Positions 7,002-12,767 of a DNA stretch of 17,897 nt are shown here, piece by piece (position 1 is the first letter of the stretch; every line of letters starts with the position of its first letter). The stretch is from contig CAZKTF010000053.1 in assembly GCA_964555565.1 (NCBI GenBank), positions 1 through 17,897 on the forward strand, read 5' to 3'. A program made the position numbers and the translations under genes. This DNA is from CAZKTF01 sp964555565 (lineage in GTDB: Bacteria; Planctomycetota; JAJSAM01; JAKLKS01). The notes below the pieces were generated by a model that saw only the letters and a list, made by a program, of their open reading frames with translations, did not search any database and was not told the origin of the DNA.

Positions 7002-7904
7002 ATGGCGGGGGCTGAGTACGACGTCTTCATATCCTTCAAGCACCTCGACGAGCATGGTGCTCCAACGCCGGACAGCGCTCTTGCGAGGAAAGTCCATGAC
7101 TACCTGGCTTCCAAGGGACTGAAGGTCTTCTTCAGCATCGTCACCCTCGAGCAGCTCGGCGTGTCGGCGTACAAGAAGGCGATCGACGACGCCCTTGACG
7201 GCTCGCGGGTCCTCGTCGCCGTAGGTACCAGCGTGGCCCACCTCGACTGGAAATGGGTGAGGTACGAGTGGGACAGCTTCTTCGCCGACATCCTGAGCGA
7301 CGTGAAGCCAGATGGGAAGGTCTTCGTGTATCTCGACGGTCCCGACATCCGTTCCCTCCCGAGGGCCCTTCGACAGTCTCAGTGTTTCCACGACGGTTCA
7401 GGCTCGCTGGAGACGCTCTTCAAGTTCGTCTCGGGCGCGCTAGGTCGGGGTTCCCCGCCGGTGGCGTCCGTGGGGACGCCACGCTCGAAGATGGTGGAAC
7501 CACCGCCGCCCTCAGCCGGGCGACGGGCGTACGTATCCTTCGCCCACGCCGATTCGGCCTACGTGGCTCGGCTCGGGGATGCCCTTGCGGAGCGTGGAAT
7601 TGACTGCCACCTCGACATCGCCGCGCTACCGGCTTCGGACTTCCTCAGCGTGTTCCGGGAGGCGATCGGTCAGGCGGACGTCTTCGTCGTTGTCGTCTCA
7701 AGGAACTCCGCCGAAAGCGGGTACATCGTGGCGGAGGTCAAGAAGGCCTGGGAACTGCGGAAGCCCATCGTCCCCGTGCTCCTCGACGATCCCTGGGCGG
7801 TCGCCAGCAGCATTCCGTGGCTCCTCGCGAATCTGAACGCTATCGACGCACGAGACAAGGACGTTCGCGAAGTCGCAGCGAAGATTGCTTCAGCGCTGGC
7901 GTAG
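7002..7904 (+). CDS. Tandem TIR-TIR domain protein
   Basis: A 300-residue cytosolic protein made of two TIR domains. TIR1 (about 5-150) opens YDVFISFKHLDEHG and has WVRYEWDSF, with E89 in the position of the catalytic NADase glutamate. TIR2 (about 172-298) opens RRAYVSFAHADSAYVARL and carries SRNSAESGYIVAEVKKAWEL, with E245 as the matching glutamate. A Pro/Ser-rich linker (about 150-171) separates them. The start ATG 7002 follows GGAG at short distance and lies 34 bases behind the AAA+ regulator. Codon third positions contain many more A/T than the operon downstream (for example GCT, ATA, CAT, CCA, CTT, AAA in the first 35 codons), suggesting separate acquisition. TIR domains in bacteria often hydrolyse NAD or make cyclic ADP-ribose signals in antiphage defence; the two intact glutamates fit enzymatic activity, but no partner sensor is visible next to it. 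Confidence 0.85.
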   Translation: MAGAEYDVFISFKHLDEHGAPTPDSALARKVHDYLASKGLKVFFSIVTLEQLGVSAYKKAIDDALDGSRVLVAVGTSVAHLDWKWVRYEWDSFFADILSDVKPDGKVFVYLDGPDIRSLPRALRQSQCFHDGSGSLETLFKFVSGALGRGSPPVASVGTPRSKMVEPPPPSAGRRAYVSFAHADSAYVARLGDALAERGIDCHLDIAALPASDFLSVFREAIGQADVFVVVVSRNSAESGYIVAEVKKAWELRKPIVPVLLDDPWAVASSIPWLLANLNAIDARDKDVREVAAKIASALA

Positions 7905-8154
7905 ATCCTGAGGCGCCTCGAAGCTCATCCGCAAGCCCTTCGTCGCTCGTGAGCGGCTCGGGCCAGCTCTCCTCCTGCGGCGGTGACGAGCGGCCTCCAA
8001 CTGCAACTCATCCCGCGTCCTCCCGAACTCAACCAACTCAACGCGGTTCCCTCCCCTCGTCGGCATCGGTGGAGGCGTCGTCGGCGCACTCGATGGCGGC
8101 ACGGGCTTCGCGCTGGGCCCCCGCCATGCAGGGCACGCGGACCGGAACTCGACG
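7905..8154. other. Spacer upstream of the ubiquitin-like/pupylation operon
   Basis: I see no supported gene. The composition is mixed and less GC-biased than the operon, with a 9-base direct repeat AACTCAACC / AACTCAACG at 8026-8043. It is the only sizeable gap ahead of ten packed genes and so should contain the operon promoter. It may also be the decayed remains of former coding sequence. Confidence 0.5.
8097..8112 (+). promoter_or_regulatory. Weak sigma54-type (-24/-12) promoter candidate
   Basis: The stretch CGGCACGGGCTTCGCG has GG at 8098-8099 and GC at 8110-8111 with the required ten-base spacing, and GGCACG matches the -24 half well. The -12 half is TCGC instead of TTGC. It lies 43-58 bases before the possible starts of the first operon gene, a reasonable distance. 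GG-N10-GC occurs often by chance in such GC-rich DNA, and the nearby AAA+ regulator lacks an intact GAFTGA loop, so support is limited. Confidence 0.25.
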
Positions 8155-8712
8155 GTGCGACTGATGGCGCACCTCTGGATGCAAGACGGCGAGGGCGCCT
8201 GGGGCGTCCTGTCCCTGTCCGGCCCCGAGCTCGACCTGGGGCGGCTCGAGGCTCGCGTGGGTGGGGCGTCCGGGGAGCGGCCTCCCGGAGGCGTACCCGG
8301 GCCCGCGGCGCCCGCCGCCCACCTGCTCCGGGTCCCCGGAGAGCCCGCCGAATGGCTGCTGCTCGCGGCTCCCCGGGCGGGGCTCTCGATCAACGGCCTC
8401 CCTCTCCGGGTGGGGATCCGCGTCCTTGTCGATCGCGACGAGATCCGGATCGGCAGCCGCGGCACGGTCTTCTTCTCCACCGAGAGCCTGGCCCGCTCCG
8501 AGCCGCTGCCTTCCTCCGACCGGCCCCTCCTCTGCCCCCGCTGCCGCCAGGCCATCGGGCCGGGAACGCAGGCGGTCCGCTGCCCCCAGTGCGGGCTGTG
8601 GCACCACCAGTCCGCCGAGTTGCCCTGCTGGACCTACGCGCCCACCTGCGCGCTCTGCCCCCAGGGTACGGAGCTGGACGCGGGCTTCCGATGGACGCCC
8701 GAGGAGCTGTGA
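8155..8712 (+). CDS. FHA-like domain plus prokaryotic RING finger, E3-like
   Basis: First gene of the ten-gene operon, 185 residues from GTG 8155 (ATG 8164 is an equally possible start; no clear ribosome binding site for either). Residues about 1-115 look like an FHA-type beta sandwich: the end GLSINGLPLRVG ... DRDEIRIGSRGTVFF has the NG loop and the closing strands of that fold, although the usual phosphothreonine-binding Gly-Arg is not obvious. The C-terminal part is a binuclear treble-clef/RING: C127-x2-C130, C143-x2-C146, H150 or H151, C158 and C165-x2-C168, with the CPQCGLWHH and LPCW words typical of prokaryotic RING fingers. Such RINGs have been predicted to act as E3 ligases beside bacterial E1, E2 and JAB genes. 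Here E1 begins two bases later, so a role in presenting E2 to targets is likely. Activity itself is inferred. Confidence 0.8.
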   Translation: MRLMAHLWMQDGEGAWGVLSLSGPELDLGRLEARVGGASGERPPGGVPGPAAPAAHLLRVPGEPAEWLLLAAPRAGLSINGLPLRVGIRVLVDRDEIRIGSRGTVFFSTESLARSEPLPSSDRPLLCPRCRQAIGPGTQAVRCPQCGLWHHQSAELPCWTYAPTCALCPQGTELDAGFRWTPEEL

Positions 8713-8713
8713 G

Positions 8714-9874
8714 ATGCCGACGATGACAGGGCGGCCGACCGGCGAGGCGACCGTCGTCGTGGCGGGAGCGGGCGGCAACATCGGATCCCACCTGGTCCCG
8801 CACCTGGCCCGCATGCCCGGGATCGGGCACCTCGTGCTCATCGACCGCGACGTCTACGAGGAGCGGAACCTCGGCGGTCAGAGCATCACGGCGCGCTCCG
8901 TGGGCCGGGGGAAGGCCGTCGTGCAGGCGAGGGAGGCCCGCGGCATCAACCCGGGCCTGCGGGTCACCGCCCTCGCCGACGACGTCGAGGACCTCCCGCT
9001 CGGCGCGCTGCGCGGCGACGTCATCCTGGCGTGCCTGGACAGCCGACGGGCCCGGCAGACCGTGAACCAGGCGGCCCGGCGGCTCGGCGTCCCCTGGATC
9101 GACGCCGGGGTGCTCGGCGAGGCGCTGCTCGCGCGCATCGACGTCTACCTCCCGGGCACGGACGCGCCGTGCCTGGAGTGCGCCTGGGACGCGGGCGACT
9201 ACGCCGCCATCGAGCAGGGCTACCCCTGCAGCCCGGACGGTGGGACGCCGCCGGCCACCGCGGCACCGTCGGCCCTCGGCGGGCTCGCCGCGGCGCTCCA
9301 GGCGATCGAGTGCGGCAAACTGCTTCGCGACGGGGCGGAGCGTCCCCCGGCGGGCATGCAGGTCGTGCTCGACGCCGGGCACCACCGGCACTTCCTCACC
9401 GCCCGGCGCCGCAACCCGGCCTGCCGCCTCCGCGACCACGAGGCGTGGGCGATCCGGCGCCTCCCGACGGCGCCGCGGGACCTCACGCTAGGCGACGTCC
9501 TCGAGATCGCGCGCCGCCGGTTCGGGCAGCGCGGCCCCCTCCGGCTGTCGGTCGAGGGGAAGGGCTTCGTGCGGGAGCTCGCCTGCACCGGCTGCGGCCG
9601 CCCGCGGCGCCTCCTCCGCCTCGCTGCCGCCCTCCGGCCCGGCGACCGCCGCTGCCCCCGATGCGGCAGCGCGCTCGCCCTCACGGGTTCCGGGCTGCTC
9701 GAGCGCCTCGAGCCGGCCGCGTTGCGCCGATGCCGGCGCGACCTCCCGCTGGACCGGCTGGGACTGCGACCGGGAGAGGTGGTGACCCTGGGGTCGCCGG
9801 AGGGAGAGGTGCACGTCGAGATCGGAACCGGGCAACCGTCGCGGCGTGGCATGGCCTTCGCGGGGAGGGCGTGA
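8714..9874 (+). CDS. E1-like ubiquitin-activating enzyme (ThiF/MoeB/UBA family)
   Basis: Predicted to adenylate the C-terminal glycine of the ubiquitin-like protein and carry it as a thioester. Of 386 residues, the Rossmann adenylation domain holds GAGGNIG (18-24), LIDRD with D44 and D46, and ERNLGGQS with R51, N52 and Q56, plus K67, which match the ATP-binding set of E1 enzymes. C153-x2-C156 may bind zinc. C172 in GYPCSPDGG is the best candidate for the catalytic cysteine. A C-terminal zinc ribbon (C291, C294, C314, C317) is followed by a short tail LGLRPGEVVTLGSPEGEVHVEIG that could form a small beta domain in the place of the ubiquitin-fold domain that binds E2. ATG 8714 follows GAGGAG by seven bases. 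The E2 gene starts three bases after its stop. Confidence 0.92.
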   Translation: MPTMTGRPTGEATVVVAGAGGNIGSHLVPHLARMPGIGHLVLIDRDVYEERNLGGQSITARSVGRGKAVVQAREARGINPGLRVTALADDVEDLPLGALRGDVILACLDSRRARQTVNQAARRLGVPWIDAGVLGEALLARIDVYLPGTDAPCLECAWDAGDYAAIEQGYPCSPDGGTPPATAAPSALGGLAAALQAIECGKLLRDGAERPPAGMQVVLDAGHHRHFLTARRRNPACRLRDHEAWAIRRLPTAPRDLTLGDVLEIARRRFGQRGPLRLSVEGKGFVRELACTGCGRPRRLLRLAAALRPGDRRCPRCGSALALTGSGLLERLEPAALRRCRRDLPLDRLGLRPGEVVTLGSPEGEVHVEIGTGQPSRRGMAFAGRA

Positions 9875-9876
9875 CC

Positions 9877-10410
9877 ATGGCACGCGACGCGGTGCTCGAG
9901 GCCTTCCTCGCCCGGCAGTTCGAGGAGGGGACGGCGCTGGCGGGAGCCAGCGATCTCCTGGGACTCTCGGCGGTCGATGGGCCGCCCCCGCAGCGCTACC
10001 TCGCGCAGTTCAACTGCAAGGGGCTGGTGCGAGCGGAGGACGGGAAGATCGTGGAGGCCGATCGCTTCGGGGTGGGCGTCTGGTTCCCCTCGGACTACCT
10101 CCGGCGCGCCGAGCCGTGGCAGGTGCTCACGTGGCTCGGCCCCCGGCGGGTGTTCCACCCGAACATCAGCGATCGGCTCCCCGCCATCTGCGTCGGGCGG
10201 CTCGTGCCGGGGACCCCTCTCGTGGACCTGCTCTACCAGTGCTTCGAGATCATCACGTACCGCAAGGTGACGATGCGGGAGGACGACGCGCTGAACGCGG
10301 AGGCCTGCGCGTGGGCCCGCGAGAACCGGCACCGTTTCCCCATCGATCCGAGGCCCCTCAAGCGGCGGGCGCTGAAGCTCACGGTGGCCGAGGGAAGGGG
10401 GCAACCGTGA
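9877..10410 (+). CDS. E2-like ubiquitin-conjugating enzyme (UBC fold)
   Basis: Predicted to take the ubiquitin-like protein from E1 onto its cysteine and pass it to lysines. The 177-residue protein keeps the classical E2 active site: HPN at 94-96 (VFHPNISD) and the catalytic cysteine C105 in AICVG, 11 residues after the His, against 10 in typical eukaryotic E2s. Flanking features also fit: the strand FGVGVWFPSDYL before HPN, a helix LVDLLYQCFEIITYR, then DDALNAEACAWARENRHRF, which matches the 'DPLNPEA...' helix of eukaryotic E2s. C47 and C122 are extra cysteines. The start is ATG 9877 after CGGGGAGGG, three bases behind E1, and its TGA overlaps the GTG start of the next gene by four bases. 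The intact HPN indicates isopeptide ligation on lysine, not only thioester transfer. This is one of the most eukaryote-like proteins in the operon. Confidence 0.92.
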   Translation: MARDAVLEAFLARQFEEGTALAGASDLLGLSAVDGPPPQRYLAQFNCKGLVRAEDGKIVEADRFGVGVWFPSDYLRRAEPWQVLTWLGPRRVFHPNISDRLPAICVGRLVPGTPLVDLLYQCFEIITYRKVTMREDDALNAEACAWARENRHRFPIDPRPLKRRALKLTVAEGRGQP

Positions 10411-11306
10411 CCGGGACGGTGCCGCGGCGCGAAGCCCTCGTCCGCGAGGCGCTCGCGCAGTCCGCCCGGGACGTCGAGCCGCTCGGCCGCGGCCGCTGGC
10501 GCGTCGATCTCACGAACGGCAAGCCCTTCACGGCGCTGGCGCGGCTCGAGGACGGCTGGCTCCTGCTCGAGGCCGGGCCGGCGCTGCCGGACCCCGCCGG
10601 CCGGGAGTGGGAGTACCTCCTGCTCAACGGGACGTTCCGCGGCGGCAGCAGGCTCACGCTGCCACCAGACGGGGGAGCGCTCCTCCTGCGGGCCGAGGTC
10701 CCCGCGTGGGAGGACGGCTGGGTGACGCGGGTGGGGGAGGCCTGCCGGAGCCTCGAGGCGGCCTTCGGCCGCGTCGTGAGCCGGAAGCCGGCGCGGGTCG
10801 GGGACGGGGAGGCCGCGGGGGACGTGGAGCCCGGGCGGGGGGGCGAGGCCCCGGGCCTGCCGCAGGCCCTCTCCGAGGCGGGGTGGGCCTGCGCGGAGGG
10901 GACGGGGAAGGACGTCGCCGTGCCCCTCGATGTCCCCGGCGCCCTCTACCGGGCCGCCGTCGAGCCGCGGGCCGGCGGGGAGGTCCGGATCGGCGTGGAG
11001 GTCGCGGCGGCCGGGACCCTCGCGCCTGCCGCCCGGCGGGCGCTCGGCCGGCTGCTGCTCGTCGGCACCGGTCTCGTGCGGCTGGTCCGCGCGGCGGCGA
11101 CGACGAACGGCGCGGGCGGGACCGCCCGGCTCGAGGTTGAGTTCCCATCCTCCCCCTCCGCGGCGGAGCTGGATCTCGCCCTCGAGGCCCTGTCGATCGC
11201 CTGCCGTTCGTTCGGACGCGAAGCCAGGGCCCTCGCCCGGGAGGACGTGGCGAGCGCCTATCTCGAGCTCGGTGCTCGGGAACAGGAAACGGGAACCAGG
11301 TCATGA
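10407..11306 (+). CDS. Uncharacterised two-repeat protein between E2 and ubiquitin-like gene (possible YbjN/secretion-chaperone-like fold)
   Basis: I do not recognise this 299-residue protein. It starts at GTG 10407, overlapping the E2 stop codon (GTGA), and ends overlapping an in-frame ATG of the next gene. Two halves share a pattern: in the first, LLLNGTFRGGSRLTL ... LLLRAEVP ... CRSLEAAFG (about 70-125); in the second, LLLVGTGLVRLV ... ARLEVEFP ... IACRSFGREA (about 212-275). An Ala/Gly/Glu-rich linker (about 130-155) separates them. The alternation of strands, a GG turn and a final helix resembles YbjN or type III secretion chaperone-like domains, which bind other proteins; that is a weak resemblance. 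There are no catalytic motifs, signal peptide or membrane segments. The position suggests an adaptor or chaperone for the E2, the ubiquitin-like protein or substrates. Confidence 0.7.
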   Translation: MTGTVPRREALVREALAQSARDVEPLGRGRWRVDLTNGKPFTALARLEDGWLLLEAGPALPDPAGREWEYLLLNGTFRGGSRLTLPPDGGALLLRAEVPAWEDGWVTRVGEACRSLEAAFGRVVSRKPARVGDGEAAGDVEPGRGGEAPGLPQALSEAGWACAEGTGKDVAVPLDVPGALYRAAVEPRAGGEVRIGVEVAAAGTLAPAARRALGRLLLVGTGLVRLVRAAATTNGAGGTARLEVEFPSSPSAAELDLALEALSIACRSFGREARALAREDVASAYLELGAREQETGTRS

Positions 11307-11308
11307 AC

Positions 11309-11315
11309 AAGGAGG
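11309..11315 (+). promoter_or_regulatory. Strong ribosome binding site that decides the start of the ubiquitin-like gene
   Basis: AAGGAGG is a full Shine-Dalgarno sequence five bases before ATG 11321. It lies inside the frame that would be used from the upstream ATG 11303, which overlaps the previous stop codon. This favours 11321 as the main start and removes six residues (MNKEDA) from the protein. Confidence 0.8.
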
Positions 11316-11320
11316 ATGCG

Positions 11321-11635
11321 ATGCGTTCGGCCGACAGCCAGGGAATCGGGCTTCTCGAGGTGAGCGACGTCTCGGGACAGAAGGGGGTGACGGTGAGCGG
11401 CGTGCCCACCGACGCCAGCGTGGGGGAGCTCGTGGAGCAGCTGCTCGCCGAGATGCAGCTCACCCGCGAGGACGTGAGCGGGCGTCCCCTGACCTACCAC
11501 GCCCGCCTGGAGCGGGAAGGGCGGCACCTCCTCGCCTCGGAGCGCGTCGGGGAGGCGCTCCAGACGGGAGACCGCCTGGTGCTCCAGCCCAACATCGACG
11601 CCGGGGGCCGCGTCGCCGTGGACCGGGCCCGGTGA
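11321..11635 (+). CDS. Ubiquitin-like protein with internal Gly-Gly and C-terminal extension (YukD/ubiquitin-type beta-grasp)
   Basis: Predicted protein modifier, 104 residues. The pattern fits a beta-grasp fold: strand GLLEVSDVSG, strand VTVSGVP, the main helix SVGELVEQLLAEMQL, then PLTYHARLEREGRHLLASERVGEAL and the final strand GDRLVLQPNI. The end reads QPNIDAGGRVAVDRAR, so a diglycine (G95-G96) is followed by eight residues. In ubiquitin-like precursors a protease must remove such a tail before activation by E1, and the next gene encodes a JAB protease. K21 is the only lysine, so chain formation through lysine would have a single choice. ATG 11321 is preferred over ATG 11303 because of the strong ribosome binding site before it. 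YukD-like modifiers beside E1-E2-RING-JAB sets are known from comparative genomics; conjugation by this one is inferred. Confidence 0.88.
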   Translation: MRSADSQGIGLLEVSDVSGQKGVTVSGVPTDASVGELVEQLLAEMQLTREDVSGRPLTYHARLEREGRHLLASERVGEALQTGDRLVLQPNIDAGGRVAVDRAR

Positions 11636-11645
11636 GGGAGGTTGC

Positions 11646-12767
11646 ATGACCGGACAGCGATACTCCTACGCCCTGCACGTCCTGCGCGAGGACGGTTCCG
11701 CCGTCGCCCAGGTGCCCGTCGATGTGGACTGGGGACCGGCCCGGGAGTGGGTGCGCCTCCTCGCCCTGCGCCGGGGGAGTCCGCCGGCCGAGGCGTTCGC
11801 GCGGGAGTGCGTCATCGAACCGCTCTGGCACGCGGTGCGGGGGGCGCCCTACCTCGCCGGCTTCCGCGCCCGGGTGGAGGCGGACGGCCGCTCCGCGGGG
11901 AACGCGACCGCGGAACCCGCCGAGCCCTGGCACGACTTCACCACGGCCTACTTCTCCCGGGTGTCCGGCGCGGCGTCCGCGCGGCTCGTCGAGGAGGGCG
12001 CGCTCCGGGAAGGGGAGCGCTTCCTCTCCCTGCCGGTCGCCTTCCCGCGCGACGACGCGCCGGAAGGCGCGGCACCGGCGCTCCGGCTCAACGCCCGGCC
12101 CGCGGCGCCCGTGGTGCCGATCCGTCCGGGCCGGCTCGGCGACCTCCTGGAGCGCTCCGTCGCCCGCGGCAGCCCGGGAGACGACGGCGACCTCCCGGTC
12201 TTCGTCCCCCGGGCGGTCCTCGAGGAGGCGGCGAGTCTCGCGCGCGCGGCGGAGGCGAAGGAGACGGGAGGCATCCTCGTGGGGGACCTCCACCGCGACC
12301 CGGACACCGCGGGGGTGTTCGCCGCGGTGACGGCCCAGATCCCCGCGAGGCACGCGAAGGCCGACCTCACGAGCCTCTCCTTCACGCCGGAGGTCTGGAC
12401 GGACGTCCGCGCCGCCCTCGCGCTCCGGCACCGGGGGGAGATCATGCTCGGCTGGTGGCACTCCCACCCCGTGCGGGAGTGGTGCAAGGGCTGTTCGGAG
12501 GAGAGCCGCCGGCGCTGCTCGCTGGCCGCGGACTTCTTCAGCGATCACGACCGGGCGCTCCACCGGACCGTGTTCCCCCGCGCCTACAGCCTGGGCCTGG
12601 TGGTGAACGACGTCGCGGCCGACGCGCCCACGTTCTCCCTGTTCGGGTGGAGGGGCGGCCTCATCGAGCCCCGGGGCTTCCACGTCCTGGAGCAGGACCG
12701 CCCCCATCCGGAGATCCCGGCGGCGACGGCCTCGGCCTCGGCAGGAGGGATGGACCATGGCGGGTAG
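11646..12767 (+). CDS. JAB/JAMM metalloprotease, predicted deconjugase and precursor protease, with Cys-rich insert
   Basis: Predicted zinc isopeptidase of the MPN+/Rpn11 type, 373 residues. The JAMM set is complete: E206 in KETGGILVGD, H272 and H274 in WWHSHP, S299 and D302 in FFSDHD. Between the HSHP motif and S299 are 24 residues where about eight are usual; the extra stretch holds C280, C283 and C291 (CKGC ... C), perhaps a second metal site or a gate over the active site. The N-terminal ~190 residues are a separate domain of unknown kind, including DFTTAYFSRVSG. It should trim the ubiquitin-like precursor after Gly-Gly and remove it from targets. The start is ATG 11646 after GGGAGG; its end overlaps the ARC ATPase gene by 11 bases, suggesting translational coupling and work in one complex. 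Confidence 0.92.
   Translation: MTGQRYSYALHVLREDGSAVAQVPVDVDWGPAREWVRLLALRRGSPPAEAFARECVIEPLWHAVRGAPYLAGFRARVEADGRSAGNATAEPAEPWHDFTTAYFSRVSGAASARLVEEGALREGERFLSLPVAFPRDDAPEGAAPALRLNARPAAPVVPIRPGRLGDLLERSVARGSPGDDGDLPVFVPRAVLEEAASLARAAEAKETGGILVGDLHRDPDTAGVFAAVTAQIPARHAKADLTSLSFTPEVWTDVRAALALRHRGEIMLGWWHSHPVREWCKGCSEESRRRCSLAADFFSDHDRALHRTVFPRAYSLGLVVNDVAADAPTFSLFGWRGGLIEPRGFHVLEQDRPHPEIPAATASASAGGMDHGG

Noticed and set aside
7905..8154. A small gene in the spacer before the operon
   Set aside because: Both strands give short frames with compositional translations and no ribosome binding site.
11303..11320. ATG 11303 as start of the ubiquitin-like gene
   Set aside because: The full Shine-Dalgarno at 11309-11315 lies after it and points to ATG 11321; minor use cannot be excluded.
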